64,000 nt of DNA. Source: Tetracladium setigerum. Taxonomy: Eukaryota > Ascomycota > Leotiomycetes > Helotiales. The position numbers were made by a program, and so were the translations under genes. The stretch spans positions 62,001 through 126,000 of the forward strand of contig PZJY01000001.1 in NCBI GenBank assembly GCA_031472005.1, in the 5' to 3' direction. This document shows, piece after piece, positions 44,808 through 55,108 of the stretch (position 1 is the stretch's first letter; every line of letters begins with the position of its first letter). The notes below the pieces were generated by a model. It had not been told where the DNA came from, made no database searches, and saw nothing but the letters and a program-made list of their open reading frames with translations.

Positions 44808-45762
44808 ATGTCAGGCTACTTTGATCCCAAGAATCCCCCTCCAAACCCTCTCCCAGATGGCTAGTAAGTGCCCTTTCACGAGAACATAATCACCACCACC
44901 ACCACCATCAAGGGCATATATATACCTCATTGAAAACAAAGCTAACCCATACACCCAGCGCACCCGTCATAATCTACGGCTACACGCCCTCCACCGCCTT
45001 GGCCATAGCAGCAACAGCCCTGTTCGCCATCTCCTTCCTAATCCACAGCTACCAACTCTTCCGCCACCGAACATGGTACTTCGTCACCCTCCCCATCGCA
45101 CTAATCCTCGAAGTCATCGGCTACATCGCACGTATCCTCTCCTCTCGTTCCCCTTACTACGTGCTCTACTTCATCCTTCAGTACTTCTTCATCGTCACGG
45201 CGCCCGTCTTCATCTCCGCCGGGATTTACGCCATCTTATCCGTCCTGATCAACCGCGTGGGAAGGGAGTACACACCTTTCCTGGGCCCAAAAGCCATCTT
45301 GGCCATTTTCATCACGAGCGATGCCGTTTGCACGATTGTGCAGATTTTAGGCGCCGCGTTGATTGGTGTCGCGAAGAGTAATGATGAGTCTGGCGAGAGG
45401 GGAATAATATCTTGCTCGCTGGTCTGGCCGTGCAGGTATTTGTGTTCTTCATCTTTCTAGTCTTGCTCACTATCTTCCTGGTGAAAGCGCGAAAGGTCGT
45501 TTTTGCTGTTGGGAAGGATGGCACGGGCAAAGGGATGAAAATGTTCCTCGTGGCCTTTGTGCTGGCGACCGTCTTGGTCTATCTGAGGACTTGCTTTCGG
45601 TTGGCGGAGACTGCGTTGGGTTTGGATTCGTTTTTGTTTCGGAATGAGCATTATTTCTTGGCTTTGGAGTTTGTGCCGGTGGTGGTGGCCGTGTTTTTAT
45701 TCAATGCGTGGCATCCGGGGAGGTGTTTGGGGAAGAGGATGAGGGTGCATTCGAATGTTTGA
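44808..45762 (+). CDS. RTA1-like seven-helix membrane protein (frame broken by -1)
   Basis: Two exons (44808-44863, 44959-45762) give 286 residues after adding one G. The N-terminus MSGYFDPKNPPPNPLPDGYA precedes seven hydrophobic helices. SFLIHSYQLFRHRTWYFVTL, EVIGYIARILSS and PVFISAGIYAILSVLINRVG are typical of the RTA1/RTM1/RSB1 family, associated with lipid translocation and resistance to toxic compounds. After GVAKSNDESGERG the frame shifts at GGGG (45399-45402). With one more G it continues NNILLAGLAVQVFVFFIFL through helices 5-7 to the stop. Intron acceptor CCCAG at 44958 gives the intact tyrosine codon. The role is inferred from family membership. Confidence 0.88.
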
Positions 45763-46277
45763 AGGAGTGTTGTTGTGGACGAGTTTGTTGTTTGGGGGTA
45801 GAGGCTGAATCATTGTTGACATGAGAAGGTCTAGCGAGGTAGAAGAAGTAGCTTTGTTGGTGTTGTAGTTTGAATCCTAGGTAGTAGTACCCGAAGAGGA
45901 AAGGCGAGATATGGCCCATTTAACTCCCGTCTTACCACATGAACAGATGCATTAGTTCTTGGGTGACATGAGGCTGGGTGCGGGGTACAAGCTTATCTAC
46001 CAATACCTGTACCTGACTTGCAAACCACGCCATAACAAGATACACAGTAACCTCCTCGTCGACGTTTAATTGGAGATTAAACATAGATATGTCTCTGTTG
46101 GCTTCTGCATGCGAACCATTATGTCCGAACCCACATGGACGGATATATGGACAGGCACCAGAGTGGTCGTGGCTCTCAAAGTGTATAAAAGAGTTGTGAT
46201 TGACCTTGTCGATTGCTCTGCCAAAACACGAAAGAAAAGTAAACTCCAACTCAAAGTAGTCTCAACATCTTGGAAAA
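45763..46277. other. Intergenic
   Basis: No supported gene. This is the probable promoter of the dehydrogenase gene. Confidence 0.5.
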
Positions 46278-47623
46278 ATGAAAGGCATCCTCCTCGAAAA
46301 AGTTGGCGGCGACTATGCCCTCGTTGATACTCTCACAAAGCCAACACCAGGCAAGAACCAAGTTCTGGTGAAGTCGCTAGTCACCGCCTTCAATCCCGTG
46401 TAGGTTACTACTCCTCACCATCCTGGGGTATTTGCTGATTCTTGAATGTCAGTGAACCATTCATGCAAGGAACTGGAATGTTGATCACTGAGTTCCCCCT
46501 CGTCCTCGGTGCGGACGCTTCAGGAGTTGTCGTTGAAGTTGGCGAAGGCGTTACGAAGTTCAAGAAGGGCGATGCGATCTTCGGTTGTACAGTTCTGGGT
46601 GTGCCTGGATTTGCTCCGTTTCAGGAATATGTAAGTTCTCGTTCATTGCTCTGAATGATTTGACAGGGACTAATGAACATTAGCATTTGATGGACGAGCA
46701 CTTGTCGTTCAAGAAGGCGAAGAATCTCTCTACTGAGGAGGCTGCGACCATTGGTGTTGGACTGCTGGTTGGTGTATTCCGATGAAAATGAAATGAAATC
46801 ATACTGATAAAAACATAGACGGCAGGTCTCGGGGTTATTATTGGAAACAATGTTGAACTCGAGCAAAAGCCAGTGACTGATGATAGTCCTTGGATTGTTA
46901 TTTTGGGAGCCGCTGGAAGCGTTGGACAGTTCGGAATCCAAGCAAGTTCCCGCCTCTTCAATAAGAATGCAGCAAGTGCTAACTCTCACAGCTTGCCAAA
47001 CTATCTGGATACAAGGTTCTCGCTGCTTGCTCTCCAGTCAACAACTCGGTTTGTACCTCCCTGCTTAGAGTGTAATGAACAAAGAAACTGACAGATACCC
47101 AGCTTGTCAAGTCTATTGGGGCGGATGCGGCATTTAGCTACAAACTTACCGTACCCGAGCAAGTTGCTGAGATTCAGAAGATCACAGGCGGAAACTTTGC
47201 ACGAGTCTTCGATGCTAGCGCCATGGCAGCTGAGACTGGACTGACAGCACTTGATCAGAACAAGATAAGTGGAAGGAAGTACTTCTCCACTGTCAACGAT
47301 TGGTAGGACAAAGTATTACCAGAGGGTAGTTCTAAAGACTAATATCGATTAGGTCGCCAATCGACCCAAGAGACGGCGTCGAAGTGTATCTGGTCAAACT
47401 TGGTGAGATTGGTCGCAGTGGTAATGCCGAAACTGAGCAATACAACAAAGACCTTGCAGAACTGATTGTCAAGACGGAACCACTTCTAGAAGCTGGGGCG
47501 TTGAAGCCTTTGGAATGGGTAAAGGTTGGGGATGTTGGAGTTGGCGAAATATTGAAAGGGATTGAAGCTTTTGCATCCCACAAGAGTGGGAAAAAGCTGA
47601 TAGTAAGAGTGGCCGAAGAGTGA
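46278..47623 (+). CDS. Zinc-type alcohol dehydrogenase / enoyl-reductase-like oxidoreductase (MDR)
   Basis: Seven exons (46278-46399, 46453-46630, 46684-46767, 46819-46941, 46992-47048, 47103-47302, 47353-47623) give 344 residues with an intact frame. The GroES-like N-terminal half has KGILLEKVGGDYALVDTL and FPLVLGADASGVVVEVGEGV. The Rossmann half contains VILGAAGSVGQFGIQLAKLS (GxxGxxG, NADP(H) binding) and RVFDASAMAAETGL. The usual zinc-binding Cys cluster is absent, so it resembles quinone-reductase or trans-acting enoyl-reductase members of the MDR family. The fourth intron uses a GC donor (GCAAGT at 46942), a rare but known class. No polyketide or other biosynthetic gene lies beside it. 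It is convergent with the chitinase. Confidence 0.88.
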
Positions 47624-47710
47624 TTCACTTTGGTGGACAATATGGGATGATGTTTCGTTTCGTAGTAATCTTTAGTGATATTAAGGCGTATCAAGTGACA
47701 GACATTCGAC

Positions 47711-48777
47711 TCAGTCTTCTTCATTTCCATCTGAATGGTAGACAAAAGCTTTCGGTAAAGGTGCATCCTCCTCAGCCTTTGCGTTTGTGGCATCGGCCAT
47801 GAGAAATGGATTTTGCTTATTACTAGGCAACGGAGGCTCGACAACTGTTGCAGCTGGCAGCCCATTCCTCACATTGCTGGTCATAAACTGAGCCCATTCC
47901 CATGGCCTGTCTCTGTCTCCTGGAAGAGAATTGAAGTACTCCCAGCCCATAACCCCACCAAACCAGGGTGCTTCAACTTTAGGTTGATGAGCACTTCTTG
48001 AAGTATTTCAAATGGCACCCATCCACTTCCATTCCCTGGATTTGTGACCATGCCAACGACCACCTTGTCAGCCGGAAAGCCTCTTTGAACAATAAAATCA
48101 AAGCCTCCGGTATTGCTGAGATCTCCCCACCCACAATAGAACTGTGTGTTGTACCACGCAATCTGCTTCCCCCGCATAACCTCCAGATACTCGTAGCTAA
48201 AGCCAGAAAGATTGTGTTCCGGTCTCTCCGACATCAAAGCCGCTGCAACTGGCGCAAGAGTAATGATGAAGCCGGCCCCAAAATCCTCCTTAAGTCGATC
48301 AATCAACCTTACGATACCCGCCAGAGTCATCGACTCCTCAACATCCAGATCCAAGCCGTCGAGACCGCGCTCCCGTACGAGGTCGCGCAAAGGTGTGTAG
48401 TAGGCTTCGAAGGTCGTCTCATCGAGATCTAGCCGCGTGAAACTCCCTTTCGCTGCTCCGCCGAGCATGCCCATCACCTTGATTCCGGATGCTTGAAGAA
48501 TTCGAAGCTCAGCCCAGAGGGTGGCATATCGGGGACTCGAGGGGGGTCATCGTTCTGGTGTTGTTAGAGAGTGGTTTCGTTTGGTGCGGGAGTTGTGGCT
48601 CACCAGAGTGATATTTCCTGGGGGGTCGTTCAAGTGGATTGCTGCGACATTGACGTGTGTTACCGCGATTCCAGGCTGTGTGATAATTGGCAAGATGGAA
48701 CAAGGTGTTCCATCTGGGTTGTGTAGAGTTTGGTAATAGATGACTATTCTGGGGGTGTGAGAAGGGATGGGAGGCAT
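47711..48777 (-). CDS. GH18 chitinase-like glycoside hydrolase (frame broken twice by -1)
   Basis: Two exons (48777-48604, 48554-47711) give 339 residues after restoring two bases. RIVIYYQTLHNPDGTP forms strand 1 of the barrel. KVMGMLGGAA carries the chitin-binding SxGG-type turn. GLDGLDLDVEE has the DxxDxDxE catalytic motif with its terminal Glu. ASP-rich and Trp blocks end with GVMGWEYFNSLPG. Frame breaks lie at a C run of six (48541-48546) before SSPRYATLWAELR and at CCCC (47953-47956) before VMGWEYF. Both are -1. No signal peptide is visible at the chosen ATG, so it is probably intracellular or starts upstream; some fungal GH18 enzymes act as endo-N-acetylglucosaminidases. It is convergent with the dehydrogenase, 87 bp apart. 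Confidence 0.85.
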
Positions 48778-49797
48778 TTCGGGATGTTGGGGTTTTGGAG
48801 GGGCAGGTCGTGCTGAATTTGGAGAGGTTGGACTACCAAGAGTTCGTGGGCAATCCCAGCATCAACTTCAATAACTCGACATCAACAACAATAGTTCCTC
48901 GCCAACTATAGAATATTACACTTTTTACCTTAATCATTCCACAGTCTCCACCTAATCCAGAAATTGATTCCTAAAATACAAAAGATCAGTCGGTGAGCTA
49001 TTTTGAAGGCAGATAAGCTGTAAGAAAGCCAAAAGATCTGATCATCTCCTCACTATCTTGAGTATACTGTACCTTATTGTGCTGACCCAACGTTGACCCG
49101 AAGTCCGAGTACGTACATAGACAGACAGACTGTCACTCATTGGTATGAAGCAATCCAATTCTGATATAATTCGGTCTTTCTTACTAAATCGGCTCAGTTC
49201 CTCAATTGGCCGTCGCTGATTCGATGAAGTCAATACAGTCTTTGGTTCGAATATCAAATGCGGTGGACAACATCAGATTTTGGATCTGTGGACAGGTGAT
49301 CTACGCAAGTCGTTTTATCACGATATCGGCAAACACACCTAACTAGGAATTATTCAATCAATATTGTGTTTTGCACTGGCAGGTTTTTTTTTAAAAGAAA
49401 AGGCTTGTAGCGGAAGACAGGACAAACTTCGCTGTTCATCAGATTGAAGACCCCAGACCCTGAATACTACAGCTGACATTGTTTTACTCTTCCTCCCTAG
49501 AGTACTGGCCATTTGATTGCCTTAATGACAGCATTGTTAAGAAGCAGAGGAAAAATATAGTATCTGTAGACCATCGATAGGGAATATCAATTGTGGAAAA
49601 GACAATATTCTGCCGGTCTCTGGTCCTTTTCAACTGTCCAGATATCGAGTCGAGAAGCAGTGGCCAATCAAACATCCCATCCCAGCGATGTTGGTTTGAG
49701 AGACCTTGGTGAGTCAACAGACTTGCAGCATCTTGTCTACTTCTTCATTTCCCCCAGAAGACAACAAATCCTTCATCATAAAAATCAACCTGAAAAC
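48778..49797. other. Intergenic, no supported gene
   Basis: This holds the chitinase promoter and the region before the F-box-like gene. Nothing coding is recognised. Confidence 0.5.
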
Positions 49798-50654
49798 ATG
49801 ATTTTGTCAATCAGAGAAGCCCAACCAGAGGTTGGACAACCCTCGGCAGCATTCGAGTCACTAGCGCCAGAAATCCTCATTTCAATCCTTCAACTTCTTC
49901 CAGATTTAGTTTCTCTCGACTGTGTTCTCCGGGCATCACCATCATCGTTCCGTGTCTTCAATAGATATGGCACCGAAATCATGGACACCGTCATCTGCTC
50001 GCGAGATATTCATGGCCATATTCGTGCCATGATTCGAGTCTCAGCTCGTATCCGTTCTCGAGACTTCCTATGGACAATGTCGCAGATTTTGTGAAGAAAA
50101 CAATAATCTCAGCCATGACTGAAAGGATCCGCTCGTTGAGAGCAAACTTGTCTCCTTTACACCTCGAGGCAAATACGCCACCGGCTATTTTGCGCGGTAT
50201 TCTGGCGTCAAATCGACATCTCACCCAGATCTCCATGAAGCTCATCAAGACCTACCTCAACCGCCTCCGAGCCAGAAAACCCCGCCAGGTAGCAAAAAGT
50301 GTTTCCAAAGATATCAAGAATCTAGACGAACTCCTCGCGTTACCCGACGACCTGTGGGAGGAAATTCCCGTTAACGATACCAGCCCCGCTACGTGGGACG
50401 AGGAACAACGTGTCATCCGAGCCTTTTGGCGCATACAAATCTTCTATGATATGAAAAAGGCGGCTATTAAAAGAAGGTTGCCTGGGTGGTCGGAGTATGA
50501 TATTCATACTCTCAAGGAGATGACGCTTACAACCTTCTACGGCGCAATTTTTGCTATTCCTCCGCGGTACTATTTCGAATGCTTCGAGCCGCATCCGGAA
50601 TACCACGAGCTCACCTCTATCGCAATATATCTCCGAGAGAAATACGGCATTTAA
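49798..50654 (+). CDS. F-box-like protein (frame broken by -1)
   Basis: A single-exon frame starting MILSIREAQPEVGQP. The block FESLAPEILISILQLLPDLV then SLDCVLRASPSSFRVFNRYG fits the F-box-like opening of many fungal proteins. The frame is lost at TTCCTATG (CC at 50067-50068); adding one C gives DFPMDNVADFVKK, and the frame runs on through NRLRARKPRQVAKSV and PSWSE-type Arg-rich blocks to a TAA at 50652-50654, about 285 residues. Such proteins usually recruit targets to SCF ligases, but the substrate-binding part is not recognisable. The stop may not be the true end (see the next entry). Confidence 0.6.
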
Positions 50655-51077
50655 AATCTGACGAATATTACGAAATCGTCTTTCTTCACTCCACCGCAGC
50701 CGCCTATTGAGGTCATGAAGGAGGGATTTGTTATATCCTATGGCCGTAGTCAATTCGAGCCTTACAGGAGAGGAATGGGGCTAGTCAATATCAAGCCATC
50801 TGCTGGCTGGTACCTTTATTTCCACCGGTTCCAAAAAGGTTTCGGGTCAAGAATACCATTTGAAGAATTCGGCAGGTTAGGATTTGCCTTTTGGGGATAT
50901 CACAGGATTTGCAGCTATGGGCTTACACCCTCTGATTTCTCGAATGCCGCAAGTATGGAGCTCACCTTTAAATGGTGCAGCATGCTTCCTAAGAAGGTTT
51001 GGAGTAATAAGAAAGACTCTTTCCACGATACAATCGGAGGTTGGCCGAAGGATGTGTCACGGGCCAAGACTACATAG
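50655..51077 (+). pseudogene. In-frame continuation of the F-box-like gene, or a separate small ORF
   Basis: Directly after the TAA the same frame stays open for 140 codons. From about 50715 it reads like conserved protein (VMKEGFVISYGRSQFEPYR, then KPSAGWYLYFHRF, then SRIPFEEFGRLGFAFWGY). Family members I recall place a similar segment at the C-terminus of the F-box-like protein. The stop could therefore be a nonsense mutation, a sequence error or a real end. No intron was found that removes the stop. Confidence 0.4.
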
Positions 51078-51190
51078 TGTAGTTTCATTCTGCAGATACA
51101 AGGAAACAGAAAGCATTTCAAGTTGATCAATCTCGACTTTTTTAGGCTAAGTATTATGTACAAATAGAATATCATGTACAGGAACGCTAC

Positions 51191-51433
51191 ATGTCTCGCC
51201 TCATGGTGCATTTCTGCAAAGACCAAGTATTTTGGAGCTGTAATCAGGAGGCAGTATGCGAAAACTTTCCTTTTGGATATCCTCGACATTTTTTGGTGTC
51301 TTCTGAATTCAAATCTTCGAGTGGAACCGTATGGAGAATATGGTTCTCCATTGTAAAGGAGTATTCATCTGGAGAATTGACAGAATCTAACGACAAACTC
51401 GTTGCACTTGGAGGACTTGCTCAGTTGTGTTAA
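51191..51433 (+). pseudogene. HET (heterokaryon incompatibility) domain fragment
   Basis: An 80-codon frame carries LMVHFCKDQVFWSCNQEAVC and, after a short gap, WFSIVKEYSSGELTESNDKL followed by VALGGLAQ. This is the late part of the HET domain (FxxxQxxWxC ... LT...DkLvAlsGlA). There is no upstream HET start and no downstream extension, so it is a remnant. HET genes act in non-self recognition in fungi. Confidence 0.6.
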
Positions 51434-52394
51434 GCTGAAACGAATAACTAATATATTTGTGGAATGTGGAGGAAAAATGTGGAGGAACAATTGTGCTGGC
51501 ATATTGAAGACATAGGCGATTCGTTCTGTCCATCAAGAGAGGCAGCCGGGTACCGCATTTCATTTCTTAGAATTTGTGTGGAGACCGATCAATGTTCCCT
51601 TTTCTAAAGCTGGTTTTTCCCAGTAAGTAAATTCAGTCTTTGCACGATCCATCTGAGCTGACCGGTATAGATTTAAAATAGTATTACAAGTCAGAGTCAG
51701 TAGTCAGCAGCCAGCAGTCAGCAGCTAGCAACCGTAACCACCAGGTATCGCACACACAGTGAATTAATGCTGAGAAAAACTTGCGAAACTAGTGGTCTTC
51801 ATCTTCATCCACTTAAAGTCTATTTGACTGAAAAGCTCTTGTAACAATGAGACTCGTTTCACTGAATCATCGCCCACATCGAAATTAGAGCCAACCTCGA
51901 GATCATTTAGAGATGAAAATCTAATCTTGCTAAATAAACATCCAGGGTCCAAAATACTCTTTTAGTGACCCACTTTTTGTCAAATCTACTCTCGACTCTC
52001 GACTCTCGTTGTCACATTACTATGAGTCCACTAGAGATACAATCAAGACACCCTGTCAAATTCAACACCCTCGAACGAACGACAAATGGAGGCCTTCCGA
52101 TGGATTTGAAAATCTGGTTCTGAGATGCATCCTAACATTGAAAACACCACGCTCTCCACCATATCCCCTAAGAAAATCCCTAATATACAGAAAAAGCCGA
52201 CCATTACGTGATACTTTAATACTACAATATGAAAAAGCCTTCGTCATTCTGGGTTCAAGAGTCAAGGAGATCCTTCCACATTTCCTCCTTTTCTATCATA
52301 CAATTATCATTCACAAAGAACTTGTCTTGCGGAGAATTTAAACTAAACATTTCATCAGCAAGCGTTTTTCGAAATCGTGACTCCAGAATAAATA
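51434..52394. other. Intergenic with short repeats
   Basis: No gene is supported. A CAGCAG/GTCAGCAG-type direct repeat lies at about 51690-51730 and a (CTCTCGA)3-like repeat near 51988-52008. Confidence 0.5.
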
Positions 52395-52974
52395 CTAACC
52401 CTTGCTCACTCCTCTCCGTCCACCACTCCTAGATCGGTTGCGGATAACAAACTGCGTAGCCATAGTGATAATGAACAAGAAGATCGAAATCAAAGCCACG
52501 CTCCAAGCAGCAACATAGAGCTGGCAGCCGCTTCGACCAGATCCATCAGAGACGACTCTTGGATATGGAGCACCTCCGGAGCAACCATAGCGAGCGGTGC
52601 GGTTCAGAGCTACGATAACGATCATGAGGATGGCGAAGATCAAATCCATGATTATAGAGATAATGGCGAAGAAGGACACGCCGGCTGTACAGCAGGTTAT
52701 CACACAGCAGGTTAGCGTGTAGGCTATGGCGAGAGCGCCGATGGCGAGGGAGGCAATGTTTCTGGTTCCGAAGTCGCGGCGGGCGGTGAACTGTGATGAG
52801 GGTTTTAGTATTTGAGCTTTTGGTGTTTTGGTTCAACTCTTGTGATAGCAGGAGATAGTAGATAGAGGAAGGACTCACCCAAGCAAATGCTCCTGTAATG
52901 ATACATGCGCAGCAAAATGCCAGGAAATAGCAGGTTATCATAACCATACGAAGAAATCCTCCTTTGAAAGCCAT
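52395..52974 (-). CDS. Four-helix membrane protein (MARVEL-like)
   Basis: Two exons (52974-52879, 52790-52395) give 163 residues. Helix 1 is FLRMVMITCYFLAFCCACII, helix 2 NIASLAIGALAIAYTLTCCV, helix 3 FFAIISIIMDLIFAILMIVI and helix 4 AAWSVALISIFLFIITMATQ. An extracellular-type loop between helices 3 and 4 has two Cys (GCSGG, SGCQLY). A basic Ser/Arg C-terminal tail ends the protein. This is the topology of small fungal MARVEL-domain proteins found in plasma-membrane domains. The function is unknown. The frame is intact. Confidence 0.72.
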
Positions 52975-53457
52975 CGTGTATATTATCGAAGGTTGTGCTG
53001 CTAAAGATGTGTTGTTGATAGAAAAGGAGGTCGAGTCTTTTCTCGGTAGAGTCAACAAATAGAGTTCTCTGATTGGAGCGAAGTGAAGCGGGGAGAGAGT
53101 TTTGTCGGTTAGAATGAAGATAGAAAAGTGAACACACAGGTTCGACAACGCTCCTTTATACCAAACCCAGATGTCTACTTTCAAAATTCTGCAAAATTCA
53201 AAAACTAGAAATCATCGTCATAATTCTTAGCATAACCAAAAAAATCTTGACTACCATCCGAGTACCGATCAATTTCAATGGGCGTGACGCATGCCATGAA
53301 GCTACCGCTACCTTATTCTCTCGGCTCAAGCCGTCACATCCGCCCCGCCAATGCACCGGAAAGCTTGGCGCTATTACGTCTGCCACGAGAGAATTGTCTT
53401 GTGCATAGACTTTCCTGATCTGTGGCTGTGACAAAAGCTAAATGTTAATATATAATA

Positions 53458-53521
53458 ATGTCACACAGCAAATCACCTGTTCGAGCTGTGAATGGAGTGG
53501 TGGAGAGCGTGTTGTCAAGCT
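53458..53521 (+). repeat. Dispersed repeat, copy A
   Basis: It begins ATGTCACACAGC and carries CACCTGTTCGAGC. It matches copy B at 61725-61788 at about 54 of 64 positions without gaps. The shared start TGTCACAC is the kind of 5' end seen in LTRs, but no 3' end or target duplication was found. Confidence 0.65.
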
Positions 53522-53760
53522 TTGAACAGCATGTTACCTTACGGATGACTTTCGGTTATTTTTACAGGTTGTTTTTGATTCTTTTCATTACTTACGGATT
53601 ACTACTAAGCCGTAGAGAGTCGGAGTTTTCGGACTTTCTAAGAGTTACTAGTGTTAGTGATCTAGAACATACTCGATGCGCGTTCCCCGCAATCCACTTG
53701 TTTTAGAGTAAATCACGAAATCACGTGAATACGTGCTTTAGTCTTCCTGTACATAGACAC

Positions 53761-53787
53761 CAGAACCAGATCTTACATCTGGTTCTG
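53761..53787. repeat. Perfect 11-bp stem-loop
   Basis: CAGAACCAGAT, a 5-base loop CTTAC, and ATCTGGTTCTG form an uninterrupted inverted repeat about 300 bp after repeat copy A. Confidence 0.75.
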
Positions 53788-54417
53788 CTTCTTACTCTTC
53801 AGACATTACAATATGACAGGCTTTGACCATCTACTGTGCAGTCTCACTACGCACGTGCATTTGTCATTACTGAGTGCTACTTTAGTGTAACCAACAGCTA
53901 CGAACACACAAGCGACCTGAATACCGGGAGCGAACCGAAATAAATCGACTCACAAGCTCACAGCTAATTTGAGCGCTGTAGCGCATCTGACATGGAGGGA
54001 CATTAATCATACTATTGCATAAGATCGAGACGTTAGATACCATCGAGCTTCTATATCTTTTCTCCTAGTTCTCCGACATTGAGGTGTTTAAACCCTTAAG
54101 GAAGCATGCGATCAGGTCGACGTTCTATCTAATTGCGAAGAATGTTCAGCCGAGTGTAGAGTATGCAAGAGTGGTAGTCATTGCTTGGAAGAAGGCTTTT
54201 TGGAATGCAACCTTTGGTGGGGAGCAGGTTTTGAGTGCGTCGAGACTTGAGATCGAGAATAAATATGCATAGAGAATAATTGACTCTTTTGGCGATAGCT
54301 TGACTACTCTTGCTAGACCAGTCTATACAGCAGCGGATTGATTCGCTTCTTGATTCACAGTACTGCCTTTGATAGAGCCGCGACTTCCCCACCCGAACGG
54401 TACAGAAGGAACACATT

Positions 54418-55108
54418 TCAGACAAGCAGCGCACTAATCCCCAGGATTCCTCCCAAAGCGAGTCTCCCGAACTGGGAATCTCTCGGCTCGCAGAGCCAGA
54501 CTTAGTAGCACTCGCGCTGGATGTTGTGGTCAAAGTGCTTGATTGAGATCTAGCAGTGGTTAGCACAACCTATCTCACCAGAAGAGAATAGCACCAAATA
54601 CATACGTGGTAGAAGACGAAATAGTAATCGAGGATGTGGTGGTAGCCCTGCCCGCTGCCATACTAGACGTTCTACTGGTTGTAGCCGAGCTCTCGCTGGA
54701 CGACCCTCCATACACACTCCCATACCCAGACCCCGAATTGTGTGCCGATCCAGCTGCAATGCACCACGTACTAACGCTCGCGAAGAGCAATTCGGCGTTA
54801 TTGCCTTGTCCGCAAGGTCCAGTCGCAGGATCAATGCATGTTCGCAGGTTGGTGAAGAGGAGACCGGTTGTACCACCACAGATGCATATGTTGTCGTAGC
54901 CCTGGGTGCTGGAGTAACAGTTATTTACTGCTATATCCACGCACTAAACTACGCATAATTAGTGAATTTCGAGTGGAAAGAGTGACATCGAGAAGGGTGA
55001 ATCACGAACTGTTTGGCAGGCAGTGTCGAAGGCTGATGTACTGAAAAGCGGTTGTGCACAATTGGCCACCACTGCACCAAGCAACGTAAAGAACAGTGAG
55101 AATTTCAT
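54418..55108 (-). CDS. Secreted Cys-rich protein with a GPI-anchor-like C-terminus (frame broken by -1)
   Basis: Three exons (55108-55006, 54930-54606, 54549-54418) give 186 residues after one base is added. The N-terminus is a clear signal peptide (MKFSLFFTLLGAVVANCAQP). The mature part has seven Cys (DTACQT, NNCYSS, ICICGG, RTCIDP, GPCGQG, STWCIA), similar in spirit to CFEM-type domains, followed by a Ser/Thr-rich stalk. At CCC (54466-54468) the frame shifts. One extra G in the gene gives SSGRLALGGILGISALLV and a stop, a hydrophobic tail expected for GPI attachment; without it the frame runs into an unrelated 100-codon extension. The probable location is the cell wall or plasma membrane. 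Confidence 0.7.

Larger units (their letters stand above)
52975..54417. other. Intergenic with a repeat copy and a hairpin
   Basis: No supported gene. It contains repeat copy A at 53458 and an 11-bp perfect stem at 53761-53787. Confidence 0.5.

Noticed and set aside
46278..48777. Dehydrogenase and chitinase as part of a secondary-metabolite cluster
   Set aside because: No polyketide synthase, peptide synthetase, terpene cyclase or cytochrome P450 lies nearby.
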